NCBI GenBank assembly: GCA_018402665.1
Contig: JAGYIN010000002.1
Location: 124,001-188,000, forward strand
DNA length: 64,000 nucleotides
Direction of reading: 5' to 3'
From: Schleiferiaceae bacterium
GTDB lineage: Bacteria > Bacteroidota > Bacteroidia > Flavobacteriales > Schleiferiaceae
Part shown: piece after piece, positions 51,037 to 60,341 of the stretch
How positions within the stretch are numbered: the stretch's first letter is position 1
Layout of the letters: each line of letters opens with the position of its first letter
Notes under the pieces: generated by a model
What the model was told of the DNA's origin: nothing
Seen by the model: the letters and a program-made list of their open reading frames with translations, nothing else
Databases searched by the model: none
Position numbers and translations under genes: made by a program

Positions 51037-52380
51037 ATGTTGAAATCGTATCTCATTAAAAATGCCCGCATGGTCAATGAGGGTGAAGTCTTTGAAGGTG
51101 ATTTACTCGTTGAAAACGGCAGAATTGCAAAAATTGACGATTCTATCGGCCCGAAAAATGGGAGTGTAACCATAATCGATGCTAATGGTAAATTTCTTTT
51201 GCCAGGAATTATTGATGACCAGGTGCATTTTAGAGAGCCTGGTCTTACACATAAAGGTGATATTCATTCAGAATCGCGTGCTGCGGTGGCTGGGGGAATA
51301 ACTTCCTACATGGAGCAACCCAATACCAAGCCGGCTGCCCTCACTATCGAGGAGCTGGAGAAAAAATATGCGCGTGCCGCTCAGGTTTCGTTGGCCAATT
51401 ACAGTTTTAATATGGGTGCTTCAAACGACAACTTGGAAGAGTTGAAGAAGGTGAGTAAGCGCGACGTGGCCGGGATAAAAATCTTCATGGGTTCTTCTAC
51501 GGGCAACATGTTGGTTGACGAGCAGAAAACCTTAGAGGGCATTTTCCAATTGGACCATCAACTCATTACACATTGCGAGGACGAAGCCACCATAAAAGCA
51601 AACTTAGAGCGCGCTAAAACCGAGTTTGGGGAGCATATTCCAATGGCACAGCACCCGGTTATTCGTAGCGAAGAGGCGTGTTATTTGAGTTCCACTACGG
51701 CAGTGGATTTGGCGAAGAAATACAATAGCCGCCTGCACGTTTTTCACATCAGCACCGGAATAGAAACAAAGTTATTTTCGAACCGAAAGCCCTTAGCTGA
51801 GAAGCGAATCACTGCTGAAGTTTGTGTGCATCATTTGTGGTTTGATGATAGTCAATACGCAAAAAAAGGCAGCCATATCAAATGGAATCCAGCAGTCAAG
51901 ACGGCGGAGGATAGAGATGCGCTTTGGAAAGCACTGCTGGACGATCGCTTGGATGTGATTGCTACAGATCATGCGCCACATACCCTTGAAGAAAAGGCAA
52001 GCACCTATTTAAACGCTCCTTCTGGCGGTCCTTTAGTTCAGCATGCACTGCCGGCAATGATGGAGCGCGTGCACGACGGAACGTTTACCATCGAAAAAAT
52101 GGTAGAAAAGATGTGTCACAACCCTGCGATTTTGTTCCGAATGGAGGAGCGGGGCTTTTTGCGCGAAGGATACCATGCAGATTTAGTTCTAGTTGAGCCC
52201 AACCAGCCCTGGAACGTGAACAAGCAAAACATATTGTACAAATGCGGTTGGTCCCCGTTTGAAGGGACCCTGTTTAAATCCAAAGTGACGCACACTTTTG
52301 TAGGCGGTCACCTTGCGTTCAAAGAAGGCAAAATAGACGATAGTGTATTGGGTGCACGTTTAGTATTTGATAGGGACTAG
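51037..52380 (+). CDS. pyrC: Dihydroorotase
   Basis: A 447-residue amidohydrolase for pyrimidine synthesis. The zinc ligands are in DDQVHFREPG (residues about 59-68), IKIFMGSSTG, HCEDEATI and LHVFHISTG, and ATDHAPHTLEEKA holds the catalytic Asp. The bridging lysine expected near residue 148 is seen in the VAGIKIFMGS segment. The length fits the type I (AllB/PyrC-like) subgroup used by Bacteroidota. It ends just before a small lipoprotein gene. Confidence 0.93.
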   Translation: MLKSYLIKNARMVNEGEVFEGDLLVENGRIAKIDDSIGPKNGSVTIIDANGKFLLPGIIDDQVHFREPGLTHKGDIHSESRAAVAGGITSYMEQPNTKPAALTIEELEKKYARAAQVSLANYSFNMGASNDNLEELKKVSKRDVAGIKIFMGSSTGNMLVDEQKTLEGIFQLDHQLITHCEDEATIKANLERAKTEFGEHIPMAQHPVIRSEEACYLSSTTAVDLAKKYNSRLHVFHISTGIETKLFSNRKPLAEKRITAEVCVHHLWFDDSQYAKKGSHIKWNPAVKTAEDRDALWKALLDDRLDVIATDHAPHTLEEKASTYLNAPSGGPLVQHALPAMMERVHDGTFTIEKMVEKMCHNPAILFRMEERGFLREGYHADLVLVEPNQPWNVNKQNILYKCGWSPFEGTLFKSKVTHTFVGGHLAFKEGKIDDSVLGARLVFDRD

Positions 52381-52383
52381 AAG

Positions 52384-52755
52384 ATGATGCGACTCGGGAA
52401 CTATGCAGTAAGCGTACTATTCATCCTTTTCATAGGGTGCGCTTCACCCGAGGTGAAGATTCCTCAAAACGTGTTGACACCTGAGCAGATGATGCCGATC
52501 ATGGTAGACATTCATGTTATAGAAGGTGCGCGCAATGGTGCGATCATGCTTGGCGATACGAACGGTATTGAAGATTATTACGCGAAGGTCTATGAAAAGC
52601 ATGGAATCACTGAAGTCCAATTCAAATCCAGCTTTGCCTTTTTCAGCGATAACCCGACGATCTTCATACCTATCTATGAAGAAGTCTTGGATTCGCTAAA
52701 AGCAAACGGTGCGCTATTGGCTAAAAAAGGGGTGGAGATCGACTATGAAGATTAA
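52384..52755 (+). CDS. DUF4296 lipoprotein
   Basis: A 123-residue protein with a signal sequence and lipobox ending LFIGC (Cys near residue 19), so it should be lipid-anchored in the envelope. The mature part has LTPEQMMPIMVDIHVIEGAR and a YEKHGITEVQFKSSFAFF helix, the pattern of DUF4296, a Bacteroidota family of unknown function often encoded after dihydroorotase. It overlaps the next gene by 11 bases. Confidence 0.85.
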   Translation: MMRLGNYAVSVLFILFIGCASPEVKIPQNVLTPEQMMPIMVDIHVIEGARNGAIMLGDTNGIEDYYAKVYEKHGITEVQFKSSFAFFSDNPTIFIPIYEEVLDSLKANGALLAKKGVEIDYED

Positions 52756-53164
52756 TACACTCCTTCTGTTTTGGGCCTGCACCGCGAGCACCCTGGTTGC
52801 TCAAGAACAAACAGGTTTATACTTCACCTGTGCGTCCGCTGAGCACTACCCGACCCGTATCGCATACGAAGTAATAGATGCCAATGAAGAACGACTTGCA
52901 GTGGGCTTTGAAGATATAAAGTCTTCCAGAGATACCGTGTATGTTGCGCTACAACTGCCCGAACGGTTCATGGTACAGGTGTATGAAGATGCCAATCGCA
53001 ATGATAAATTGGACCGTGGACTATTTACGCAACCGCTCGAGCGCTACGACTTCAGTAATAAAGCTTGGGTATTCTTAGGCAAGCCCGATGTAGCAGATGC
53101 GCTCGTAAAACGTCAAGGACCGATACATTACTTGCATTTTGAACTTAAGGACGTTCTAGACTAG
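52745..53164 (+). CDS. DUF2141-like exported protein
   Basis: A 139-residue protein from the ATG at 52745; a signal peptide ends near TASTLVAQ. The mature part is a small beta-sandwich with VQVYEDANRNDKLDRGLF and QPLERYDFSNKAW, matching the DUF2141 pattern (yhDxNxNgkLDxxxxGxPxExyGFSNn). Function unknown. It overlaps the lipoprotein gene at its start and the convergent alpha/beta hydrolase gene by nine bases at its end. Confidence 0.78.
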   Translation: MKINTLLLFWACTASTLVAQEQTGLYFTCASAEHYPTRIAYEVIDANEERLAVGFEDIKSSRDTVYVALQLPERFMVQVYEDANRNDKLDRGLFTQPLERYDFSNKAWVFLGKPDVADALVKRQGPIHYLHFELKDVLD

Positions 53165-53935
53165 ATCTTTCAGGAAGTCCACTACCAATTCTGAAAACGG
53201 TTCTCGTGCTTCTGCATGTACCCAGTGCCCTGCATGAGCAATGGTCTCGATATGCGCCGCAGGGAAATGGTCTAAAATAGCATCTTCGTCTTCCGCGGTA
53301 ATGTAGCCGCTTGCGCCGCCTGCGATGAATAAAGTGGGACGATCAAAGTAGCCAAATTCCAAAGGTGTGCCTACTTCTTGTAGCTGATCTTCGAGGGCAT
53401 CGAGATTAAATCGGAATGCCAATTTCTCTTTGGTCTGCCAGTGTAAACTTTTCATAAAGAATTGGCGAATGCCCGCATTATCAACACTTACAGAAAGAAT
53501 CTTCTCTACTGCACCGCGCGAGCGAATGGCATCAAAATCAACGGACTTCATAGCATTAATGTAGCCCTGATGGTGAATGGGGTATGCCTTTGGTGCAATA
53601 TCTACAACGATTAAGGCCCGAACTCGTTCCGGACGACTTACGGCAAAATGCATGGCTGTTTTTCCACCCATACTGTGGCCTAAGACCACGGCCGTTTGTA
53701 ATCCTTTTGCATCCATGTATGCTTCCAGATCGGAGGCCATTGCATCATAGTTATGGACACTGTGATGCGGCGACTTTCCATGGTTGCGCTGGTCGACGGC
53801 ATGTATTTGCCAGCCTAATTCTGCCCAATGTTTTGCATGTGTCGCCCAATTGTCCCCCATGCCAAACAATCCGTGAAGGATAATCAGTGGTGCGCCGTCT
53901 CCGTAGACTTTCGAGAATAACGGTACTACTTCCAT
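53156..53935 (-). CDS. Alpha/beta fold hydrolase (YbfF-like)
   Basis: A 259-residue serine hydrolase. The oxyanion HG is in [11 protein letters not shown], the [10 protein letters not shown] segment follows, the nucleophile lies in [15 protein letters not shown] (Ser near residue 100) and the catalytic His lies in [11 protein letters not shown] near the C-terminus. This set matches the YbfF group of acyl-ester or thioester hydrolases. Its start lies within the last codons of pdxJ, so the two are coupled. The substrate is unknown. Confidence 0.9.
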   Translation of the reverse strand: MEVVPLFSKVYGDGAPLIILHGLFGMGDNWATHAKHWAELGWQIHAVDQRNHGKSPHHSVHNYDAMASDLEAYMDAKGLQTAVVLGHSMGGKTAMHFAVSRPERVRALIVVDIAPKAYPIHHQGYINAMKSVDFDAIRSRGAVEKILSVSVDNAGIRQFFMKSLHWQTKEKLAFRFNLDALEDQLQEVGTPLEFGYFDRPTLFIAGGASGYITAEDEDAILDHFPAAHIETIAHAGHWVHAEAREPFSELVVDFLKDLV

Positions 53936-54666
53936 GCGGACGGGTTCAAACAGTTTCTGTATTGTTGTATGGTATTGTGGAGTCCCAAATAAAGTGCATC
54001 AGCAATCAATGCGTGACCGACGCTTACTTCGTCTAAACTTCCGTGAAGCTTTTGCGCAAAGAAGCTGAGGTTTTCTAAGCTGAGGTCGTGGCCGGCATTG
54101 ACACCGAGCCCAATGCTTTTCGCAAAGGCAGCGCTACTTACAAAAGGAGCAACTGCTGCCGCGCTATCTTTTGCATAACCGACAGCATACGATTCCGTGT
54201 ACAATTCGATGCGATCCGTACCCGTTGTTTTTGCTGCTGCAATCTGTTCGTGATCCGTTTCAATAAATATAGATGTACGAATACCGGCATCTTTAAAAGT
54301 TGTGATGACCTTTGTAAGGAAATCTTTGTGCCCAATGGCGTCCCAACCTGCATTTGAAGTCAAAACCCCTGGAGGGTCGGGAACAAGCGTGACTTGTGCG
54401 GGGCGATTCGCGAGCACAAGCGCAATGAATTCTTCGTTTGGATACCCTTCTATATTGAACTCTGTGGTCACCGCAGGAGCTAAATCTGCCACATCGCTGT
54501 AGCGAATGTGACGTTGATCGGGTCTCGGGTGCACGGTAATCCCTTCGGCACCAAACCGCTCACAATCCAGTGCAATTTTCAAGACATTCGGGACATCGCC
54601 GCCTCTTGCATTTCGAAGGGTAGCAATTTTATTAATATTAACGCTGAGTTTTGTGTGATCGTTCAT
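53926..54666 (-). CDS. pdxJ: Pyridoxine 5'-phosphate synthase
   Basis: A 246-residue TIM-barrel enzyme that makes pyridoxine 5'-phosphate from 1-deoxyxylulose 5-phosphate and aminoacetone phosphate. The ATG at 54666 gives [20 protein letters not shown], the standard opening. Also seen are [41 protein letters not shown] and [14 protein letters not shown]. An exact TAGCTTTG box ends five bases upstream, predicting a leaderless transcript, and this promoter is back to back with that of the CBS gene. Confidence 0.96.
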   Translation of the reverse strand: MNDHTKLSVNINKIATLRNARGGDVPNVLKIALDCERFGAEGITVHPRPDQRHIRYSDVADLAPAVTTEFNIEGYPNEEFIALVLANRPAQVTLVPDPPGVLTSNAGWDAIGHKDFLTKVITTFKDAGIRTSIFIETDHEQIAAAKTTGTDRIELYTESYAVGYAKDSAAAVAPFVSSAAFAKSIGLGVNAGHDLSLENLSFFAQKLHGSLDEVSVGHALIADALYLGLHNTIQQYRNCLNPSAWK

Positions 54667-54671
54667 GGGGG

Positions 54672-54679
54672 CAAAGCTA
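54672..54679 (-). promoter_or_regulatory. -7 promoter box of pdxJ (TAGCTTTG), leaderless spacing
   Basis: Minus-strand TAGCTTTG matches TAnnTTTG and is followed by five C and the pdxJ ATG. Confidence 0.55.
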
Positions 54680-54690
54680 AAGAAAAGGGC

Positions 54691-54698
54691 TATGTTTG
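54691..54698 (+). promoter_or_regulatory. -7 promoter box of the CBS-nadK operon (TATGTTTG)
   Basis: TATGTTTG matches TAnnTTTG exactly and ends seven bases before the ATG at 54706; 11 bases separate it from the pdxJ box. Confidence 0.55.
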
Positions 54699-54705
54699 TT
54701 ATGAA

Positions 54706-55374
54706 ATGTTGCAAGAAACACTACATACAGAACCCATTAAGGGGATTCTTCCGCAGACAACAATAGCGGAGGCTTTGGAGTTCATGGAGGATCTAAAAAT
54801 TAGCCATCTTCCCGTGGTTACGGATGAAGGCGTTTATATGGGCCTTTTAAGTGAAGACGCGCTTTATGAAGCCGAAGACGATACGCTATCCGTGCAAAAT
54901 GCTTTGCGCGCGGCCTTCGTTCCCCACGTGAATGCCGGTGCGCATTTTTTTGAGGTCATGGAAGTGTGTACCCAGCACCGCATCACTTTAGTTCCCGTGG
55001 TGACTAAGGAGGGGCGCTACATGAATTCCTACCTATTGTCGGATATTTTAGAATTCTTTAGAGCTACACCTACATTGCTTCAAACGGGAGCCATCTTGGT
55101 AGTAAGTATTGCAGCCGAACAGTACAGTTTGATAGAGATTGCGCACGCCGTAGAACATAACGATGCCAAGCTTCTAGGGCTGTGGATGACCCACAAGGCA
55201 GTTGAAACTTCTTTACAATTGACTTTGAAAGTCAATTTAGAGCATACAGCGCCTATTATCAAGAGTTTACAACGCTACGGCTACGAAATAGAAGGTATCT
55301 TTGGCGATGAATCTTACGAAGCCGATTACCGCGAACGGTACGAACATTTAATGAACTATTTGAAGTACTCATGA
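54706..55374 (+). CDS. CBS domain pair protein
   Basis: A 222-residue cytoplasmic protein from the ATG at 54706. Two CBS motifs lie in residues 1-135 ([20 protein letters not shown] and [20 protein letters not shown]), which usually bind adenine nucleotides. The C-terminal part ([20 protein letters not shown], then [19 protein letters not shown]) looks like an ACT-type fold. It overlaps nadK by four bases (ATGA), and the pair is conserved in Bacteroidota, so it could sense adenylates near NAD metabolism; this is inference. Confidence 0.85.
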   Translation: MLQETLHTEPIKGILPQTTIAEALEFMEDLKISHLPVVTDEGVYMGLLSEDALYEAEDDTLSVQNALRAAFVPHVNAGAHFFEVMEVCTQHRITLVPVVTKEGRYMNSYLLSDILEFFRATPTLLQTGAILVVSIAAEQYSLIEIAHAVEHNDAKLLGLWMTHKAVETSLQLTLKVNLEHTAPIIKSLQRYGYEIEGIFGDESYEADYRERYEHLMNYLKYS

Positions 55375-56261
55375 GAATTGCACTCTTTGGACGCACGACT
55401 AAACCCGCAAACCTGCCTTACTTAGAGGTAGTGTTGGAAAAATTGGTCGAGGAAGGCGTTGATTTTGCAGTATATCATACCATGGTCAGCGCTTGCGATG
55501 AGATCAAGACGGAAGAGTTCCCGGAAATGCATTTCTCGACGTTTGCAGACGAGGAAGAATTAGAGAACTTTGACCCGCACTTCCTTATTTCATTGGGTGG
55601 AGATGGAACCATTCTCGATGCAACTGTACTCATACAGAACAAAGACATTCCTATTTTAGGCATCAATATGGGCCGATTAGGCTTTCTTGCAAACGTTGCG
55701 AAAAGCAACATCGAGACCTCCTTAGATGCACTTTTTAGCGGGCGGTTTCAGTTGGATTTCCGGTCGCTTTTGCAGCTGCGCACTTCCTGCAACCGGGTGG
55801 TTAAACCGAATTTCGCTCTCAATGAAATTACCATTGCACGGAAAGAAACAACAAGCATGATCACGGTACACACCTACCTGAACGGCGCTTATCTCAACAG
55901 TTACTGGGCGGACGGCTTAATCGTGAGCACGCCGACAGGTTCGACAGGTTATAGTTTAAGTTGTGGCGGCCCCATTATTATGCCGAATAGCGAAAATTTT
56001 GTCCTTACCCCGATCGCTCCGCACAATTTGACCATGCGTCCCTTCGTTATCTCTGACAATAACACGCTCCGCCTTCGCATAGAAAGTCGAGAAAACGAAT
56101 TTTTAACCTCATTAGACAGTCGAATACACAGTTTTGATACCACTACGGAACTCTTCATTCAAAAAGCCGATTTCCGTATCGCTTTAGTCCAAACTGAACT
56201 TCAAGATTTCCCATCTACGCTCCGGAATAAATTAAGCTGGGGGTTAGATTACAGGAACTAA
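55371..56261 (+). CDS. nadK: NAD kinase
   Basis: A 296-residue enzyme that phosphorylates NAD to NADP. The active-site GGDGTILDA lies near residues 75-83, followed by ILGINMGRLGFLA. The NE motif is in FALNEITIAR, and TPTGSTGYSLSCGGPIIMP with TPIAPHNLTMRP completes the site. The length is usual. It is second in the CBS-nadK-DUF6089-uppS-bamA operon. Confidence 0.97.
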   Translation: MRIALFGRTTKPANLPYLEVVLEKLVEEGVDFAVYHTMVSACDEIKTEEFPEMHFSTFADEEELENFDPHFLISLGGDGTILDATVLIQNKDIPILGINMGRLGFLANVAKSNIETSLDALFSGRFQLDFRSLLQLRTSCNRVVKPNFALNEITIARKETTSMITVHTYLNGAYLNSYWADGLIVSTPTGSTGYSLSCGGPIIMPNSENFVLTPIAPHNLTMRPFVISDNNTLRLRIESRENEFLTSLDSRIHSFDTTTELFIQKADFRIALVQTELQDFPSTLRNKLSWGLDYRN

Positions 56262-56264
56262 TTC

Positions 56265-57086
56265 ATGAAAAAAGTACTCCTTTATTTCCTGCTTTTTAGC
56301 AGTTCTTTCCTCCATGCTCAATTTTATGAGTTAGGCTTAGGCGGCTCTGGAACATTGTTTCACGGAGATGTTGGTGCAGTGGGTACCAATGCACAAGGGG
56401 TCTATGGATTCTTACCCAACCAACCGGTGGGTCAAATCACCTTACGCCGTCAATACAACTGGCATTGGAGCACGCGAATGAATTATTACCGCGGCTACGT
56501 CGGTGCATCCGACGCTTGGGCGAGGGATGATTTCAAATTAAATAGAGGCATCGCCTTTCGCACAGAAATTTCCGAATTCAGCTACATGACGGAGTTCAAT
56601 TTCTGGCCGTACGGCACAGGAACGAAATTCAAGCGCTCCTTTTATATTTTCGGAGGACTGGGCTTGACTTTTTATAATCCGCAGGGCTTTTACCAAGACG
56701 AATGGCACAACCTGCGCGAGTTAGGCACGGAAGGCCAGCAAACGGAACTTAGTGATCAATTATTTTACGGAAATACCACCCTTACCGTACCCTTTGGGAT
56801 GGGCTACCGTCAGAGTTTAGGACGTGATTTTAGTTGGTCTGCAGAAATTGGCTGGCGCCGTTACGGGACGGATTATATGGACGATACTGGCGGAGATTAC
56901 GTGGATGCAGTTGCGCTGGAAGAGGAGCGAAATGCAGTTGCCGCCTATTTTTCAAACCCTGGAAACGTCTCTTATTCAAATGGATTGGCTCGAGGCACTG
57001 CTGAACAGCGAGATTGGACTATTTTTGCCGGACTGACCATTTTTTATAACCTAAGTCCTCGAGATGAACGCTGCAGTGGATTCTAA
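56265..57086 (+). CDS. DUF6089 outer-membrane protein
   Basis: A 273-residue exported beta-barrel protein. A signal peptide ends near LHAQ, and the mature start FYELGLGGSGTLFHGDVG is typical of the DUF6089 family, which is encoded between nadK and uppS in many Bacteroidota. Aromatic strands such as RQYNWHWSTRMNYYRG follow, ending in WTIFAGLTIFYNLSPRDER. Its function is unknown, but its constant place beside bamA suggests a role in the outer membrane. It overlaps uppS by 23 bases. Confidence 0.85.
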   Translation: MKKVLLYFLLFSSSFLHAQFYELGLGGSGTLFHGDVGAVGTNAQGVYGFLPNQPVGQITLRRQYNWHWSTRMNYYRGYVGASDAWARDDFKLNRGIAFRTEISEFSYMTEFNFWPYGTGTKFKRSFYIFGGLGLTFYNPQGFYQDEWHNLRELGTEGQQTELSDQLFYGNTTLTVPFGMGYRQSLGRDFSWSAEIGWRRYGTDYMDDTGGDYVDAVALEEERNAVAAYFSNPGNVSYSNGLARGTAEQRDWTIFAGLTIFYNLSPRDERCSGF

Positions 57087-57849
57087 AGTTTTTAAGGCTA
57101 ATCGGCTTAAAGCCGGATTAGACCCAAAGCATATGCCCGAGCATATTGCGGTCATTATGGACGGCAACGGTCGCTGGGCAAAGCAGCAGGGTTTCATATC
57201 TCGTGTGCGCGGGCATGAAGTGGGAGTCGAGGCATTGAGAAGAATCACGACGGCGTCTGCAGAATTGGGCCTAAGCTACCTTACGGTTTATGCCTTCTCT
57301 ACTGAAAATTGGAACCGACCGAAGTCGGAGGTAGACGCGCTCATGAATATCCTGATGACTGCCTTGGAGAAGGAGTTGCCCACATTAATGGACAATAACG
57401 TGCGTCTGCGTTCCATCGGTAATTTAGATACCCTCCCGCCAAAAGCAAATAAAAAGTTAATGTCTGTCATTCAGGCTACAGCAAAGAATGATGGGTTAAC
57501 TTTGACGCTTGCGTTGAGTTACGGCTCACAGAATGAAATGGTACAAGCCATTCGCAAGATTGCTCAAAAAGTAGCTGAAGGAACCATGGATGCTGCAGAT
57601 ATTAACGAGGCGGCAGTAGAACAACATTTGTTCACTGCTGGAATGCCGCATCCAGATCTTATGATTAGAACCAGCGGCGAGCAGCGAATAAGCAACTATT
57701 TGTTATGGCAATTGGCCTATGCAGAGTTGTATTTCACACCAGTTCTATGGCCAGATTTTGACGCATCCGGTTTGTACGATGCAATAGCGGCTTTTCAAAA
57801 ACGCGAACGCAGGTTTGGACAAACCTCAGAACAGTTAACGGCAGAATAA
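57064..57849 (+). CDS. uppS: Isoprenyl transferase (undecaprenyl diphosphate synthase)
   Basis: A 261-residue cis-prenyltransferase that makes the C55 lipid carrier for cell-wall and glycan precursors. The catalytic Asp is in AVIMDGNGRWAKQQG (residues about 29-43). LTVYAFSTENWNRP follows, and PHPDLMIRTSGEQRISNYLL and YAELYFTPVLWPDF close the active site. Length and motifs are complete. It lies inside the operon leading to bamA. Confidence 0.97.
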   Translation: MNAAVDSKVFKANRLKAGLDPKHMPEHIAVIMDGNGRWAKQQGFISRVRGHEVGVEALRRITTASAELGLSYLTVYAFSTENWNRPKSEVDALMNILMTALEKELPTLMDNNVRLRSIGNLDTLPPKANKKLMSVIQATAKNDGLTLTLALSYGSQNEMVQAIRKIAQKVAEGTMDAADINEAAVEQHLFTAGMPHPDLMIRTSGEQRISNYLLWQLAYAELYFTPVLWPDFDASGLYDAIAAFQKRERRFGQTSEQLTAE

Positions 57850-57853
57850 AGAC

Positions 57854-60322
57854 ATGAAGAATACCCTTTGGGCACTTGTACTCACTTTAGTTTCTTTTAC
57901 GACCACTGCGCAAGTGGTGCAAAACGGTGATTTTGGCCTCATTCCAGGAATAGATTATGAGGTAGCTGGCATTACAGTGAGCGGCGCGCAGGATTTAGAT
58001 CCGAACGTTGTAATCATGTTGACCAACATTCGTGTCGGTGATAATATCCAATTCCCTGATCCTAAGATTTCAGATGCCATAAAAACACTGTGGCGTCAAC
58101 AGCTCTTTGAGAACATCACGTTCAGTGTAGTGAACAAGAGCGGTAAAAAAGTCTATTTAGACATTCGCCTGCAGGAGCTTCCTAAGATGAGTAAGTATTT
58201 TATTACGGGCGTGAAGAAATCTTGGAAAGATGATATCCGTGAAGAATTGGATCTGCGCGCGGGAAAAGTGGTGAATGAGAACCTCGTGGTCATGAGTCGC
58301 AACAAGATTCAGTCCTACTTCCGTGAAAAGGGCTATTTAAACGCCACGGTAGCTATTACGCAAGAACGCGATACGACTTTCAACAATGCCGTAATTCTTG
58401 GATTCAGAGTGAAGCCTGGTGAACGTGTGAAAATCGGCGAAATTGCCTTTGTCGGCAATGAAGCAGTGGCAGATAAGGTTCTTTTGAAAGCAATGAAGAA
58501 CACGAAGATGAAAGGCAAAGCCATCTTTAAGGTTTCAAAGCTTCGCAAGAAGGAATACAGAGAAGATATGCGGGCTTTAGTTGCTAAATACAACAGCATG
58601 GGTTACCGGGATGCCCGCGTCATACGGGATACGAATTACCGAGTAGATGACGAACTCATCAATATTGAAATTACTGTAGAAGAAGGTCGCAAGTACTATT
58701 TTGGGGACATTACGTTCGTTGGCAATACGAAATACGACACGCCGCTGTTGCGCAGCATTTTGAAAATCAATCGCGGCGATATCTATGACAGCCAGCATTT
58801 AAATGAGCGCGTGAGTTTCGATCCAAACGGGAACGATGTAGCATCCATCTATTTGAATAACGGATACCTCTTCTCGCAAGTAGTTCCGATCGAAAAAAAC
58901 GTTCAGAACGATACGATAGATGTGGAAATCCGCATTCAGGAAGGGCGCCAAGCGACTATTCGTAAAGTCAGCATCACCGGTAATGAGCGCACGAACGACC
59001 ACGTTATTTACCGCGAGGTGAGGACGCGTCCAGGGGATCTATTTTCAAAGGCTATGATTCAGCGTACTATTCGAGAACTGTCTCAATTGGGGTATTTCGA
59101 TCAAACGCAGATCGGTGTAAACCCGGTGCCGGATCCTCAAACAGGTACGGTGGATCTTGAATATACTGTAGTCGAAAAGTCAACTTCACAGCTGGAGTTG
59201 CAAGGGGGTTGGGGTGCCAACCGTGTAGTCGGTACGCTTGGTTTGAACTTCAACAACTTCTCTGCAAAAAATATTGGAAACAAACGCGCTTGGCAGCCGC
59301 TGCCGACAGGTGATGGACAAACCATCAATATTCGCGCGCAGTCAAATGGTTTGTATTTCCAGAGCTATAATGCCTCTTTCACGGAGCCGTGGTTAGGGGG
59401 TAAAAAGCCGAACAGCTTTACAGGAACCATCTACCACAACGTTCAAAGCAACGGTGTACAGGCAAGCGATCCGAACCGTCAAAGTCTATTGATCACGGGG
59501 ATTAATTTTGGCCTGGGGCAACGTTTAAAGTGGCCGGATGATTATTTCACCTTGTACCAAGGATTGGAATTCCGCCGCTTTAATCTGAACAACTTCCCCA
59601 CGGGATTCTTGAATTACAACAAAGGAATATCGAACAACGTCAACTACAAGTTTACATTGGGTCGTAACAATACGGATGTGCCTATTTTCCCGACGCGTGG
59701 ATCGCAGATAAGTTTCGCTGCGGAATTGACACCGCCGTTCAGTTTGTTGCGTGATGATATTGATTACAAGAGCCTCTCATCAGAAGAGCGTTTTAAATTG
59801 GTTGAATACCATAAGTGGAAGTTGAATGCAGATTGGTTTGCGCCGATCACGTCAAAATTTGTCATTCGCACGCACGGTGAGTTTGGTTATTTGGGCAGCT
59901 ACAATAAAGATTTGGGCTTACCGCCGTTTGAACGTTTCTATGTGGGTGGAGATGGATTGGCCAATTTCGTCATTGATGGTCGTGAAATCATCGGTCTTCG
60001 TGGCTACACTAATAATTCGATCACGCCAGGTGGTGGTGGTGCGCTCTACAACAAATACGTCTTCGAGATGCGATACATCATCGCAAACAATCCTTCAGCA
60101 CAAGTCTTCCCGCTCATCTTTATGGAAGGCGGAAACAACTATGATAATTTCTGGGACTACCGTGCGTTTAATTTGAAGCGTAGTGCAGGTGCCGGTTTGC
60201 GTATGTACATGCCTATGTTTGGATTGATGGGAGTGGATGTTGCCTATGGATTTGACCCTGAGCCAAATGGTGCAGCGGCAAGCGGATGGCAGACGCATTT
60301 CATCATTGGACAACAGTTCTAA
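57854..60322 (+). CDS. bamA: Outer membrane protein assembly factor BamA
   Basis: An 822-residue Omp85 protein. A signal peptide ends near TTAQ. POTRA domains fill about residues 30-440 (one ends VVPIEKNVQNDTIDVEIRI). The barrel occupies the remainder and contains the conserved Omp85 signature around GLRGYTNNSITPGGGGALYN, closing with GWQTHFIIGQQF. It inserts beta-barrel proteins such as the TonB receptor, PorV-like protein and DUF6089 seen here. It follows uppS by four bases and precedes two ompH genes. Confidence 0.96.
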   Translation: MKNTLWALVLTLVSFTTTAQVVQNGDFGLIPGIDYEVAGITVSGAQDLDPNVVIMLTNIRVGDNIQFPDPKISDAIKTLWRQQLFENITFSVVNKSGKKVYLDIRLQELPKMSKYFITGVKKSWKDDIREELDLRAGKVVNENLVVMSRNKIQSYFREKGYLNATVAITQERDTTFNNAVILGFRVKPGERVKIGEIAFVGNEAVADKVLLKAMKNTKMKGKAIFKVSKLRKKEYREDMRALVAKYNSMGYRDARVIRDTNYRVDDELINIEITVEEGRKYYFGDITFVGNTKYDTPLLRSILKINRGDIYDSQHLNERVSFDPNGNDVASIYLNNGYLFSQVVPIEKNVQNDTIDVEIRIQEGRQATIRKVSITGNERTNDHVIYREVRTRPGDLFSKAMIQRTIRELSQLGYFDQTQIGVNPVPDPQTGTVDLEYTVVEKSTSQLELQGGWGANRVVGTLGLNFNNFSAKNIGNKRAWQPLPTGDGQTINIRAQSNGLYFQSYNASFTEPWLGGKKPNSFTGTIYHNVQSNGVQASDPNRQSLLITGINFGLGQRLKWPDDYFTLYQGLEFRRFNLNNFPTGFLNYNKGISNNVNYKFTLGRNNTDVPIFPTRGSQISFAAELTPPFSLLRDDIDYKSLSSEERFKLVEYHKWKLNADWFAPITSKFVIRTHGEFGYLGSYNKDLGLPPFERFYVGGDGLANFVIDGREIIGLRGYTNNSITPGGGGALYNKYVFEMRYIIANNPSAQVFPLIFMEGGNNYDNFWDYRAFNLKRSAGAGLRMYMPMFGLMGVDVAYGFDPEPNGAAASGWQTHFIIGQQF

Positions 60323-60341
60323 TTGAAGTACCTTCAAGGCC

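Noticed and set aside
54508-54705. N-terminal extension of the CBS protein
   Set aside because: It would run through pdxJ and the promoter boxes; the conserved start is at 54706.
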